Source: Ceratotherium simum simum
Lineage: Eukaryota; Chordata; Mammalia; Perissodactyla; Rhinocerotidae
DNA length: 64,000 nt
Direction: 5' to 3'
NCBI RefSeq assembly: GCF_000283155.1
Contig: NW_004454177.1
Location: 25,469,073 to 25,533,072, forward strand
A program made the translations under genes and the position numbers. Under the pieces are notes generated by a model that saw only the letters and a program-made list of their open reading frames with translations, ran no database searches and had not been told where the DNA came from. How positions within the stretch are numbered: position 1 is the first letter of the stretch; each line of letters starts with the position of its first letter. This document shows, piece by piece, positions 34,166-46,479 of the stretch.

Positions 34166-34473
34166 GATCTAGTCGTATGGAGATGACTGATGTCACAGGA
34201 GCCTCAAATGGCCTGACACGTTGTCTGATACTTGTTGGAACACGGGTGGGTAGGCAGAGAAGCAGTTATGGGATGGAAGAATAATTGGGGAACATAATCC
34301 AGTAATTACTGTAGGAGCATGAGATGAGAGTTATTGACCCAGAAATTTCCCTGTAAAAGGGCTTTCTCTGTCCTTTCAATTCCCAGAGACAGATTGTGCT
34401 GCTGTTGGAGGGAAATGTGTGCTTTTATCCCTCATATCTAAGTAGGTCAGTATTTGCTGACACTCAAGGAGTC
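34166..34473. other. Unassigned sequence
   Basis: No gene or named repeat recognised. Confidence 0.45.
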
Positions 34474-34547
34474 TGCATTATTTCCCAGTTGGCTAGAACA
34501 TTGTGCTAATGAGGAGCAGGTCATAGGTTTAATCCCCTTATGGGCCT
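34474..34547 (+). pseudogene. tRNA-Ile(AAT) pseudogene or tRNA-Ile-derived relic
   Basis: 74 bases align collinearly with mammalian tRNA-Ile(AAT): 'cagttggctagaac' (D arm), 'gtgctaatgag' (anticodon loop keeping AAT), 'gcaggtcataggtttaatcc' (variable and T arms, degenerate B box) and a closing 'gggcc'. The 5' acceptor strand (34474-34480) no longer pairs with the 3' strand and the A box is mutated, so it should not be transcribed or folded as a tRNA. No A tail or SINE body is evident downstream. Confidence 0.75.
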
Positions 34548-34984
34548 CTTAGCTTTGCTCTGTTCTAGCCACAGACAGCACCCCTCACCCCAGGCTGTGC
34601 TTTCTCAAATGCCAGGTGCTGGCAGAGAAGTCTAGTGAGACCTTTTGGACCGATTAGAGACAACTCATCACCACTCACCGCCTCAGAAGGGTACAGCTTC
34701 CAGTGAATGTTCCACTGACAGCACATAATCAATGTAATTGTGGTTTTCTAAGAATGCTTAAAACACTTAGTGTTACTCCCACTAAATCTCTAACCTCAGC
34801 TCCTGTGGAAAATTTACAACCAAGGAGCTGCAATCAGCTAATATTCTCCTCTTCTTTCTCCTCTTCAGAGGAAACTAAGAATATTTATTAAACATCTAGT
34901 GAATTGGGAGTCTATGACGTTGTAGCAAGAGGGCCAGAGATACAATCTCTCATGCATAGAAGTTTAAGCCTAAATTCCCATATA
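34548..34984. other. Unassigned sequence
   Basis: No gene or named repeat recognised downstream of the tRNA pseudogene. Confidence 0.45.
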
Positions 34985-35150
34985 TTTATTCAGCAATGAC
35001 TTTACAGTACAATCTACAGACCCAGCTACATGTTAGGCATCTAGAAGAAAAGATACACTAATTAGCATTTATTGAAAATGACCTGTGTGCCAAGCACGTA
35101 GCTAAGGACTTTACAAGGATTATTTCATTTAATGCTCAAAATAACAGGTC
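34985..35150 (-). mobile_element. L2/MIR fragments, minus strand
   Basis: 34985-35055 loosely follows an antisense L2 end ('atttattcagcaatgac', 'gttaggcatctagaag'). 35060-35150 follows antisense MIR ('tagcatttattgaaaatgac', 'tgtgccaagcacgtagctaa', 'tatttcatttaatgctcaaa'). Confidence 0.65.
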
Positions 35151-35309
35151 AAAACTCAAGCTCGCCAAGTCCTCCCGCATCCATTGCCTTCCTCTTTCCT
35201 GGGAGAGGAGGTTAGAAAGTATGAAAATGTGTGGCCATAGGAAAAAACACTATGAGACATTCTCCTGGAAGAAATTTCCAGACAAAGAGGCCTGAATAAT
35301 TACAAAAAC

Positions 35310-35535
35310 TATAACCAATATTTATTGCCCACTTACTATGTGACAGGCATTTTTCTGAGCACCTCGTATCATTCAAACTCTTTAATCCTCAAATCCTTTA
35401 ACTGTGAAGTTAGGTCCTATTATTGATATTTTATCTATGAGGAAATTGAGGCAAAGAAGGCCAAAGAGGTAAATCTGTCCAAGTTGACATGAGCAGTAAG
35501 TGGCTGAGCCAGGATTGTCACCTAGGCATTACCTT
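35310..35535 (-). mobile_element. MIR SINE, minus strand
   Basis: Nearly full-length antisense MIR: 'cccacttactatgtgacagg', 'ttttatctatgaggaaattg', 'agtaagtggctgagccagga'. Confidence 0.88.
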
Positions 35536-35544
35536 AGTCATATT

Positions 35545-37575
35545 GAGCATGTTTGTTGTACTGATTTGCCATTCATATACATTCTTCGGTGATGTGTCTA
35601 TTCAGATCTTTTGCTCCTTTTAAAATCAGATTGTCTTATTATTGAGCTATAGATTGTTTTTAAAAAAATTTATTCTGGATATAGTTACTTTATTAGACAT
35701 ATGATTTGCAGATATTTTCTCCAAGTTTTTTTAGTGTCTTTCAAAGACAAACTTTCAAATTTTGTTGAAGGCCAATTTATCAATTTTTTTGTTTTCTTTA
35801 TTCATGCTTTCCTTTCTGTCCTAGCTAAGAAACCTTTGTCTACCGAAAGGTCACAAAAACTTTCTTTTATTTTTCTTCTTGGAGTTTTATAGTTTTTGCT
35901 CTTATGTTTAGGTCTATGTTTCATTTTGAGTTAATTTTGTATAGGATGTGAGGGGAAGGTTAAAATTTTTTTTCCTCCATATGGATATGCAGTTTTTCCA
36001 GCACCATTTGTTACAAAGACTATCCTTTCCCTCTTGAATTACCTTGGTAGCTTTAGTGACAATCAATTGACCATAACTTTTGTTAGTAATATATTGTAAT
36101 TTTTGGTATACACATCTTTCATATTTTGTTAATTTATCTGTAAATGTTTCTCATGTATGTGAAGTACTATGGAAAATAATAAATTTTTTCAATTGCCAAA
36201 TAATTTTTATTCTAGGATATAGAAATGCAGTTGATTTTTCTTCACCATGACTATGCTCAAATTGCTTGGCATCTCTATTGAAAATCAATTGCCAAGGCAG
36301 AAAAAAAAATCACTTGCCAATGCTTGTGTGGGTCTATTTCTGGACTCTCCATTCTGTTTTATTAATCAATACGTCTATCCTTACGTCAATACCAAACTGT
36401 CTTGATTGTTAGAGCTTTATAGTAAATCCTGAAATCAGGTTGGGTAAGTCCTCCAACTTTGTTCTCGTTTTTAAAAATTGCTTTGGTTATTCTAGACCTT
36501 CTGATTTTCCACATAAATTTTAGATCAATATGCAAATTTCTACAACAAATCCTTACTGAAATATTTTGATTGGGATTGCCTTGAATCTATACATATATTG
36601 GTGAGAATTGACATTTTAATACTTTATGTCTTCTAATTATCTGGTTTATGTCTCCATATATTTTGATGTATTCTCTTATTATCCTTCTAATATCTGTAGG
36701 ACCTGTGGTAATAATCTCATTCTGATTCCTGATATTGGCAATTTGTGTTCTCTTTCTTTTTCTTTCTTTCTTTTACTTCTTTTCTTCCTCCCTCTCTCCC
36801 TCATCCCCTTCTCTCTTTCTTTCTTTCTTTCATTGTCTAGCTAGATGTTTGACAATTTTACTGGTGTTTTAAAAGAGAAGATTTTGACTTTGTTAATTTT
36901 CTATAGTGTCTGTTTTCTATTTTATTGATTTTACTCTTATCTTTCTTTCCTTCTTATTACTGTGTTTTGCTCTTTTTCTTTTCTAGCTTCCTAAGGTGGG
37001 AAGTAAGTTCATTAATTTTAGATACTGTTTTCTAACATAAGCATTTAAAGCTATAAGTTTTTTTCTACACAATGCTTTAACTGTGTCCCACAAATTTTGA
37101 TGTTTTATTTTTATTGCCGTTTACTTAAAAATATTTGCTAATTTCCCTTGTGACTTTGTCTTTGCCGTATGAATCATTTGGAACTGTGTTGTTTAATTTC
37201 CAGGTATTTGGGCTTTCCTAGATGTCTTATTGCTTTTGCTTTCCTATTTAATTCTGTTGTAGGTTGTAATGGCTTGGATTATTTAAATTTTTTAGTATTT
37301 TTTTTATGAATTTATATCTTGGCTTTTAGGCTATTTTTTTTGGTATAAATTTTTAGTGGTTGCTCTAGGGATATACATAACTAAACTTTCACATCTGCTT
37401 AGAGTTAATATTGCATTACCTCATGTAAAGTATAGAAACTTGGCAATCATGTTCCTTTATATCCCCCCACTGGCCTTCATGTTACAGTAGTCATATATTT
37501 TACCTCTGCATACATTGAATGCCCCAAGAATGTTATAGCTTTTGCTTTAAACAGTCATACGTATTTTAAAAAACT
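35545..37575 (-). mobile_element. Old L1 (L1M-type), minus strand, ORF2 with endonuclease deletion
   Basis: Antisense text runs from near the ORF2 C-terminus (35560) through RT (36000-36900) into the linker (36850-37200), then jumps to the ORF1-ORF2 spacer (37340-37560, 'agtggttgctctagggatat'), so most of the endonuclease is missing. It abuts the 3' end of the next L1 at about 37585. A pyrimidine tract (36748-36836) lies inside it. Confidence 0.82.
36748..36836. repeat. (CTTT)n pyrimidine tract
   Basis: CTTT/CTTC/CCCT-rich, almost purine-free on this strand, expanded inside the 35545-37575 L1. Confidence 0.9.
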
Positions 37576-38149
37576 TATGAAAAGAGATTGTTTTTTTATT
37601 AAGACTATTTTTTAGAGCAGTTTTAGGTTCACAGCAAAATTGAGGGCAAGGTACAGATCTTCCCCATATACAACCTGTCCCCCTTCCCAGCCTCCCTCAT
37701 TACCAACATCCCCCACCAGAGTGGTATATTTGTTACAATTGATGAATCTGCATTGACACATCCTAATCATCCTAAAACAGTCTACAGTTTACATTACAGT
37801 TCACTCTTGGTGTTATACATTCTATGGGTTTGTAAAAATGTATAATGACATGTATCCATCATTATGGTACCATACAGAGTATTTTCACTGGCCTAAAAAT
37901 TCTCTGTGCTCCACCTATTCATGCCTCCCCCACTCAGCATAGGTCTTTTTACTGTCTCCATAGTTTTTCTTTTTCCAGAATGTCATATAGTTGAAATCAT
38001 ACAGTATGTAGCCTTTTCAGATTGGCTTCTTTCAACTTAGTAATATACATTTAAGTTGCCTCCATGGCTTTTCACATCTTGATAGCTCGTTTATTTTTAG
38101 CACTGAATAATATTTCCTTGTCTGGATATACTACAGTTTATTTACCCAT

Positions 38150-41100
38150 TTACCTACTGAAGGATATCTTAGTCGCTTCCAAGTTTTGGCAATTATGAAT
38201 AAAGTTGTTAGAACATCCAGGTACGGGTTTTTGTATGGACATAAGTTTTCAGCTCCTCTGGGTAAATATCAAAGAGTGCGATTGCTGGATCGTATGGTAA
38301 GAGTATGTTTAATTTTTTAAGAAATTGCCAAACTGTCTTCCAAAGTGGCTGTACCATTTCCCATTCCCACCAGCAATATTTGAGAGTTCCTGTTGTTCCA
38401 CAACCTTGCAAGCATTTGGTGTGATCAGTGTTCTGGATTTTGGCCATTCTAATAGGTGTGTGGTGGTGTCTCATTGTTGTTTTAATTTACATTTCCTTGA
38501 TGACATATGATGTGGCATCTTTTCATATGCTTGTTTGCCTTCTTCTGTCTTCGTTGATGAGGTGTCTGTACAAGTCTTTGGCCCATTTTTTAATCAGGTT
38601 GTTTGTTTTCTTATTGTTGAGTTTTAAGGGTTCTTTGTATATTTTGGATAACAGTACTTTATCAGATGTGTCTTTTGCAAATATTTTCTCCCGGTCTGTG
38701 GCTTCTCTTCTCATTCTCTTAACATTATCTTTTGCAGAGTGGAAGTGTTTAATTTTAAGGAAGTCTAGCTTATCAATTATTTCTTTCATGGATGATGCCT
38801 TTGGTGTTGTATCTAAAAAGTTGTTGCCAACCCCAAGGTCATCTAGGTTTTCTCCTATGTTATCTTCTAGGAGTTTTATAGTTTTTGTGTTTTACATTTA
38901 GGTCTGTGCTCTATTGTGTGTTAATTTTTGTGAAGAGTATGAAGTGTATCTCTGGATTCATTTTTTTTTTTGCATGTGGATGTCCAGTTGTTTCAGCACC
39001 ATTTGTTGAAAAGTCTGCCTTTACTCCATTGTATTGCCTTTGTGCCTTTGTCAAAGATCAGTTCACTATATTATGTGTGTCTATTTTGGAACTCTCTATT
39101 CTATTCCATTTAATCTATTTGTCTATTTTTTCACCAGTACCACGCTGTCTTGATTACTATAGCTTTATAGTAAGTCTTAAAGTCGGGTAGTGTCAGTCCT
39201 CCAACTTTGTTCTTCTCCTTCAATATTCTGTCAGCTATTCTGAGTCTTTTGCCTCTCCATATAATCTTTAGAATCAGTTTAATATTCACAAAATAATTTA
39301 CTGGGAGTTTGATTGGGATTGCATTGAATCAATAGATCAAGTTGGAAAGAACTGATATCTTGACAGTATTGAGTCTTTCTATCCATGCTCATGGAATATC
39401 TCTCCATTCATTTACTTCTTCTTTGATTTTGTTCATCAGAGTTTTCTAGTTTTCTTCATATAGATCTTGAACACATTTTGTTAGATTTATACCTAAGTAT
39501 TTCATATTTTGAGGTACTAATGTAAATGATATTGTATTTATTATTTCAAATTCCACTTGTTCATTGCTGGTATATAAGAAAGTGATTGACTTGTATATTA
39601 ACCCTGTATCCTGCAATCTTGTAATTACTTACTAGTTCCAGAAGGTTATTTGTTGATTCTTTCAGATTTTCTACATATATGATTATGTCACCTGTGAACA
39701 AAAACAATTATTGCTTCCTTCCCAATCTGTATACTTTTTATTTCCTTTTCTTGTCTTATTGCATCAGTTAGAACTTCCAGTATGATGTTGAAAAGGAGTG
39801 ATGAGAGAGGATATCTTTGCCTGGTACCTGATCTTGGTGGGAAAGCTTTGATATTCTGACCATTAAGTATGATGCTAGCTGTAAGTTTTTGCAGAGATTC
39901 TTTATCAAGTTGCGGAAGTTCCTCTCTATTCCTAGTTTACTGAGAGTTTTTGTCATGAATGAGTGTTGGATTTTGTCATATTTTACTGTATCTATTGATG
40001 TGATCATGTGGTTTTTCTTTTTCAGTCTCTTGATATGATGGATTACATTAATTGATTTTTGAATGCTGAACCTGCCTTGCAAACCTGGGATAAATCCCAC
40101 TTGGTCGTGGGGTATAATTCTTCTATACATTGTTAGATTTTATTTGCTGATATTTTGCTGAGAATTTTTGCATCTATGTTCATGGGAGATATTGGTCTGT
40201 AGTTTTCTTATTGTGTCTTTGTCTGGGTTTGGTATTAGGGTAATTCTGGCCTCATAAGATGAATTGGAAAGTATTCTCTCTTCTTCTTTCCTCTGGAAGA
40301 GATTGTAGAGAATTGGTATAAATTCTTCCTTAAAGGGTAGAATTCACCAATGAACCCATCTAAACCAGAGACTTTCTGTTTGTAAGGTTATTAATTATTG
40401 ATTTGTTTTCTCTAATAGATATAGGCCTATTCAGATTGTCTATTTGTTCTTGTGTGAGTTTTGGCAAATTGTGTATTTTAAGGAATTGGTCCATTTCACC
40501 TAGTTTTTCAAATTTGTGGGCATAGAATTGTTCATTGTATTCCTTTATTATCCTTCGAATGTCCATGGGATCTGTAGTGAGATCTAAATGAAAGAGATGT
40601 CTCCTCTTTCATTTTTGATATCAGTAAGTTGAATTCTTTCTCTTTTTCTTAGCCTGGCTAGAGGTTTATAGATTGATCTTTTCAGACAACAAGCTTTTGG
40701 TTTCATTGATTTTCTCTATTGATTTCCTGTTTTCAATTTCATTGATTTCTGCTCTAATTCTTATTATTTCTTTTCATCTGGTTACTTTGGATTTAGTTTG
40801 TTCTTCTTTTTCTAGTTTCCTAAGGTGGAAACTTAGATTATTGATTTTAGGTCTTTCTTTTCTAATATATGCAGTCAATGCTATAAATTTCACCCTAAGC
40901 ACTGTTTTTGATGCATCCCACAAATTTTCATAAATTATGTTTTCATTTTCACTTAGTTCAAAATATTTTTAAATTACTCTTGGAATTTCTTCTTTGACCC
41001 ATATATTATTTAGTCATATGCTGTTTAATCTCCATTTATTTTGGGATTTTCTAGTTATTTGTCTGTTATTTATTTCTAGTTTAATTCCATTGTGGGCTGA

Positions 41101-41950
41101 GAGCAGACATTGTATGATTTCGATACTTTTAAATCTTGTTAAGGTGTGTTTTACGGCCCAGAATGTGGTTTATCTTGGTGAATGTTCCATGTGATCTTGA
41201 GAAAAATGTATAATCCGCTGTTTTTTGAATGAAGTAATCTATAGATGTCCGTTATATCTAGTTGATTGATGGTGTTGTTGAATTCAACTGTGTCTTTATT
41301 GATTTTCTGTTTGCTGGATCTGTCCATTTCTGAAAGAGAGGAGTGGAAGTTTTCGACTAAGATAGTGGATTTATCTATTTCCCCTTGAAGTTCTGCTAGT
41401 TTTTGCCACGTGTATTTTATACTCTGTTACTAGGCAAATATGTATTAAGAATTGTTATGTCTTCTTGGAGGATTGACCCCTTTATCATTATGCAATGCCC
41501 GTTTTATCCCTGATAACCTTCCTTGCTTTGAAATCTGCTCTCTCTGAAATTAATATAGCTACTCCTGCTTTCTTTTGATTAGTGTTAGCAGGGTATTAAT
41601 TTCCCCATCAATTTAATTTTAATCTATATGTGTCTTTATATTTAAAGTGGGTTTCTTGTACACAACATACAGTAGGATCTGTTTTTAGATCCACTCTTAC
41701 TATTTATGTCTTTTAATTGGAGCATTTAAACCATTAAAGCTCAAAGTGATTATTGATACAGTTGGATTAATATCTACTATATTCGTTACTGCTTTTTACT
41801 TTTCATCCATGTCCTTTGTTCCTATTTTTTGTCTTTCCTTCTTTTTCTGCCTTTTTTTGTTTTAATTGAGCAAATTTATATGATTCCATTTTCTTTCTTA
41901 GCATATTGGTTATACTTTTCCCCCCCTTTTTTTAGTGGTTGCCCTAGAGT
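38150..41950 (-). pseudogene. L1 ORF2p relic (endonuclease-RT-C-terminal), broken
   Basis: ORF2p is the endonuclease/reverse transcriptase that mediates target-primed reverse transcription. Open pieces in order from the C-terminus are 38208-38474 (MRHHHTPIRMAKIQNTD), 38523-38789 (KIFAKDTSDKVLLSKIYKE), 39768-40130 (RT block, [12 protein letters not shown] and [17 protein letters not shown]) and 40360-40566 (endonuclease-RT linker). Endonuclease text continues to about 41700. The RT catalytic block near 39670-39690 is mutated. Multiple frames mean it is dead. Confidence 0.88.
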
Positions 41951-42060
41951 TGATAATACACACTTACAGTTAATCCAAGTCTACTTTCAAATAATACTAT
42001 ACCACTTCATGGGTAGTGTGAGTACCTTATAATAACAAAATAATCCTAATCGTAGTCTAA

Positions 42061-42078
42061 AGAGAGAGAGAGAGAGAC
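42061..42078. repeat. (GA)n microsatellite
   Basis: Nine AG units inside the ORF1-ORF2 spacer of the L1. Confidence 0.9.
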
Positions 42079-42271
42079 ATAAGATATATACATAGGCATA
42101 CATAATTAAGTACATTGTTGGTTTTATTATTTTGAACAAACTGTTATCTGCTAGATAAATTAATAACATGAAAAATCAAAGTTTTAATTTTACCTGCACT
42201 TATTCCTTCTTTGATTTTTTTTCTTACTTTATGTAGATCTGAGTTTCTGACCTATATTATTTTCCTTCTCT

Positions 42272-43111
42272 CTAGGGAACTTCTTTTAACGTTTCTTGCA
42301 ATGCAGGTCTACTAGCAACGCATTCCCTCAATTTTTGTTTCTCTGAGAAAGTCTTTATTTCTCCTTCACATGTGAAGGATATTTTCACAGGGTACAGAAT
42401 TCTAAGTTGATGGTTATTTTCACTCAACATTTTAAATGTTTCACTCCACTCTCTTCTTGCTTGTGTGATTTCTGGGGAGAAGTTGGATGTCATTCTCATC
42501 TTTGTTTCTCTATAAGGGAGGTATTTTTCCTCTGGCTTCTTGCAGGATTTTTTCTTTATTTTTGATTTTTTTCTGGTTTGAAAATGATATGTCTAGATGT
42601 AGCAGGTTTTTTGTTTGGGGGCTTTTTGGGGGGCATTTATCCTGCTTGGTGTTCTCTGTGCTGTCTGGATCTGTGGTTTGGTGTCTGACATTAATTTGGG
42701 GGAAATTCTCAGTCATTGTTTCAAATATTTCTTCGATTTCTTTCTTTCTTCTCCTTCTGGTATTCCCATTACATATATGTTATACTTTTTGTAGTTGTCC
42801 CACAGTGTCTGGATATTCTGTTCCTTATTTTTTCAGTCTTTGTTCTCTTTTCTTTTCATTTTTTGAGAATTGTATTGATATGTCCTCTAACTCAGAGAGT
42901 ATCTCCTTAGCTTACTTGTCCATCTGTTTTCTGGCATGCTGTCCACTTTATCCATTAGAGCCCTTAGCATATTAATCATAGTTGTTTTAAATTCCTGGTC
43001 TGATAATTCCAACATGTCTGCCATATCTGGTTCTAATGTTTGCTCTGTCTCTTCAAATTGTGTTTTTTGCCTTTTGGTATGCCTTGTAATTTTTTCTTGA
43101 TAGCCGGACAT
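42272..43111 (-). pseudogene. L1 ORF1p relic
   Basis: Three minus-strand frames cover it. 42887-43111 is N-terminal (starts MSGYQEKITRHTKRQKTQ, includes FKTTMINMLRALMDKV, a coiled-coil lead). 42510-42716 is central and 42272-42499 C-terminal (GEIKTFSEKQKLRE, RPALQETLKEV). Frameshifts join them. A possible start is the ATG at 43109-43111 on the minus strand. Confidence 0.87.
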
Positions 43112-43300
43112 GATGTACCGGGTAAAAGAAAATGCTGTACATAGTCCTTTAGTAATGTGGTGGTGAGGTGAGGAGGGTAAAGTGTTCTATAGTCCTATGA
43201 TTAGGTCTCAATCCTTTAGTAAGCCTATGCCTCTGGAGTGTGAATTTCACAAGAGTTTCTCAGTTTTTTCTCCTCCCTTGGGTGGGAGAGGATGGCTAGA

Positions 43301-43656
43301 GATAGCTGGAGAGGGAGAAAGACAGGGGAACAGGTGATGGGTGGAGCAGTCAGAACACACGCAACATTTATCAATTGAGTTCTCTGTCTTATATGGGTGG
43401 TTTGTGGCACCCCAAAGCAATTACATCAAATAATAACATCAAAGATCACTGATCGCAGATCACCACAACAAATATAATAATAATGAAAAATTTTGAAGTT
43501 CTGTGAGAATTACCAAAATGTGAAACAGAGACATAAAGTGAGCAAATACTGTTGGAAAAAGGGCACGGATACACTTGCTTGATTCAGGATTGCCACAAAC
43601 CTTCAATTTGTAAAAAACTCGATATCTGCAAAGTGCAATAAAATGAGGTATGCTTG
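43301..43656 (-). mobile_element. Tigger1-type (pogo/Tc1-mariner) DNA element fragment, minus strand
   Basis: The reverse complement starts CAAGCATACCTCATTTTATT at 43656 (a mutated Tigger1 5' terminus) and continues 'aaattgaaggtttgtggcaa', 'cattttggtaattctcac', 'gtgatctttgatgttatt', 'gttctgactgctccaccc'. It covers about the first 350 bp of Tigger1, ahead of the transposase gene; no transposase sequence is present. A TA follows at 43657-43658 as expected for this superfamily. The left end, where the L1 5' UTR stops, has no recognisable inverted terminus. Confidence 0.87.
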
Positions 43657-43659
43657 TAG

Positions 43660-43862
43660 CTACTTTAAAGTCATTGTTAATTCCAACTTCTGGGTCACCT
43701 CAGGGTTGGTCTTTATTAATTGTTTTTCCTTCAAGATCAAGTTATATTTTTTCTGGTTCTTTGATTGGTAAGTATATTGTGAGTGTTACATTATCTAGAC
43801 TCTGGCTTTTCTTATATTCCTCTGGAGAATGTTGATGTTTTGTTTTAGCTGGCAATTTAGTT
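43660..43862 (-). mobile_element. Older L1 5'-UTR fragment, minus strand
   Basis: Antisense L1 5' region of an older type: 'ttaattccaacttctgggtc', 'cttatattcctctggagaat', 'tgttttagctggcaatttag'. It is a different subfamily from the L1MA-like element on the left and may be the rest of the 35545-37575 L1, separated by later insertions. Confidence 0.65.
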
Positions 43863-44079
43863 TGTTTAACCATTCACCTATTGAGGAACATTTTGACTGT
43901 TTCCAGTTTGGGGCTATTACAAATAAAGCTTCTATGAACAAAAATATGTGGAATTTTGTGCAGATGTAGGTTTTCATTTCTATGGGATAAATGGCCAAAA
44001 GCTCAATTGCTGCATCATATGGTAAGTGTATGTTTAGTTCTCCAAGAAACTGCCAAAGTATTTTCCAGATTGGCTGCAC
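43863..44079 (-). pseudogene. L1 ORF2p C-terminal fragment
   Basis: The minus-strand frame ending at 44079 contains MQPIWKILWQFLGELNIHLP and YPIEMKTYICTK, typical of the ORF2p C-terminal cysteine-rich region. The frame then runs into adjoining non-ORF2 sequence on its 3' side (below 43863). Confidence 0.85.
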
Positions 44080-45731
44080 CGTTTTGTCTTTCCACCAGCA
44101 ATAAATGAGAGATCCAGTTTTTCCACATCCTTGCCATCGCTTCAGTTGTTCTAATTAGGGTGTGTGATAGCTCATTGAGGTCTTAGTTTGCATTTCCCTG
44201 ATGGCTAATGATGTCAAACATCTTTCATGTGCTTATTTGACGTCTGTATACGCTCTTCAGTGAAATAGCTCTTCATGTTCTTTGCCCCTTTTCGAATTGG
44301 ATTATTTATTTTTTAGTTTTGATATTCCTTTGCATACTCTAGATTTGTCCTTTGTCAGGTATATGCTTTGCAAATATTTTTTTCCATCCTGTAGCTTTTC
44401 TTGCCATCCTCCTAACTGGGTGTTTTTCATAATAGAAGTTTTAAATTTTGATGAAGTCCAATATTTGATTTTTCTTTTATGGATTGTGCTTTTGATATCA
44501 TGTCTAGGAACTCCTCAGCAAGTCCTAAGTTCTGAAATTTTCTCTTATGTTATTTTCTGAAAATTTCATAGTTTTATGTTTTACATTTAAATCTTGAATC
44601 TATTTTGAGTTAATTTTTGTATAAGGTGTGAGGCTTGTGTTGAGGTTCATTTTTTAGCCTATGGGTATCCAATTGGTCCAGCACCATTTGTTGAAAAGAT
44701 TGTCCTTCCTCCATTGATTTTTTTCTGTACTTTTCTCAAAAATCAGTTGGCCTTATTTGTGTGGGGATTATTTCTGGTTTCTCTATTCTGTCCCATTGAT
44801 CTATGTGTCTATTCGTCCACACATTCTTGATTACTATAGCTATATAATAAATCTTGAAATCAGGCAAAGAGATTTCCTCCCACTTTATTCTTCTTTTCAG
44901 AATTATTTTAGCAAATCTAGATCATTTGCTTTTTTATATAAATTTTAGAATAATTTTATCTATATCTACAAAAGGATCTTGCTGGGACTTTGATAGGAAT
45001 TGCATTAAACCTGCATATCAAAGTGGGGAGAATTGACATCTTTACTACAGTGAATCTTCTAATACATGAACACAGAATAGTTCTTCATTTATTTGGATCC
45101 TCCTGGATTTCTTTCATCAGTGTTTTGTAGTTTTCAGCATACAAGTCCTGTATATGTTTTGTTAGATTTATACCTATACCTAAATATTTAATTTATTATA
45201 GAGCAATTGTAAATGGTATTGTATTTTTAATTTCTGTTTTCACATGTTGGTTGCTATTATACAGAAATACAATTGCTTCTTATATTTTGATCTTTTATCC
45301 TGCACCCTTGCTGAACTCACTTATCAATTTTTGGAGTTTTTAGTAGATTCCTCGGGATTTTCTACCTAGACCATCATGCCATATCATTCTTTCTTCTTTC
45401 CTGATGTTCCAAGATTCTTTCTTTTATAATTTCCATTATGTTTAGATAACTTTCTTAAGCTATTTTTTAGGGCAGGTCTGCTCTTGAACAGTTCTGTTAG
45501 TTTTCTTTCATCTGAGAATGCCTTGATTTCCTCTTCATTCCTGAAGCGTATTTTCACTAGATATAGAATTCTGTTCTAAAATTTCTTTTTTTTCAACACT
45601 TGAAAAAAATTGTGTCACTTTCTTCTGGACTCCATGGTTTCTGAAGAGAAATCCACTGTCATTTGAATTGCTTTTCCCCTATGGGTAATGCGTCATTTTT
45701 CCCTAGTTGCTTTCAAAATCTTTTTTTGTCT

Positions 45732-46093
45732 TTAATATTCAAAAGACAATGATGTGTCTTGGCATAGATTCTTTGATTTATCCTGTCGGAATTCACTGAG
45801 CTTCTTGAATCTGTCAGATTTTGAGGATTTTTCCCAATTTGGAAAATTTTCAGCCATTATTTCCTTGAATATTTTTTCAGTCCTATGTTTTTTCTCTCTC
45901 CTGTTGAGACTGAAGGACACCAATGTATCCTTATTAGATCTTTTGTTGTAGTCCCACATGTTTCTGAGACTCTGTTTTTGTTTTCAGTCTTTTTTTTCCT
46001 CTTTTGTTCAGATTGGGTAATTTCTATTGTTCTATCATCAAGTTCACCGATTATTTCCTCTGTACTTTCCATTCTGATGTTGAGCCCACTCAT
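45732..46093 (-). pseudogene. L1 ORF1p fragment
   Basis: Two overlapping minus-strand frames (45732-45959 and 45857-46093) share an ORF1p core across a frameshift: STEEIIGELDDRTIEI (coiled-coil end) and TEKIFKEIMAENFPN. Confidence 0.84.
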
Positions 46094-46479
46094 TGGGGGT
46101 GTTTTTAACTGAATTTTTTAGTTCTAAAATTTCCATTTGATTCTTTTTATGCCTTCTATATCATTGCTGTCACTTTCGATTTATTTGCTGAGAGTTTCTA
46201 TTTTTTCATTTTTTAAGCATGTTTTTAATTGCTTTTTCAAGAATTTTTGAATAGCTGCTTTAACATCCTTGTCAGATAATTCCATCATCTTTATCTTCTT
46301 GGTTTTGGCATTTGTTGATTGTCTTTTTCATTCAAGGTGAAATTTCCCTAGTTCTTGGTAGAGTGAGTGATTTTTCAACTGAAATCTGGGCACTTTGGGT
46401 GTTATGTCCTGAGACTCTGAATCTTTTTTTTAATATTTCATTTCATCAGGCTTCTTCTGACATGGTATTGGTGGGGGAA

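Larger units (their letters stand above)
37585..43300 (-). mobile_element. Near full-length L1 (L1MA-like), minus strand
   Basis: About 5.7 kb. The 3' UTR begins after a T-rich run at 37592 ('gcagttttaggttcacagca'), ORF2 spans roughly 38150-41950, a spacer follows with a (GA)n patch at 42061-42078, ORF1 is at about 42270-43111, and 5' UTR continues to 43300. There a Tigger-type element interrupts it. All coding parts carry stops and frameshifts. Long plus-strand frames (38428-38901, 157 codons; 42487-42975, 162 codons) are antisense shadows. Confidence 0.9.

Noticed and set aside
38428..38901. 157-codon plus-strand open frame, hydrophobic
   Set aside because: It is the antisense shadow of L1 ORF2p C-terminal sequence; the minus strand carries the recognisable protein motifs.
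42487..42975. 162-codon plus-strand open frame, membrane-protein-like composition
   Set aside because: Antisense of L1 ORF1. The T-rich strand of A-rich L1 DNA always yields Phe/Leu/Ser-rich pseudo-membrane frames.
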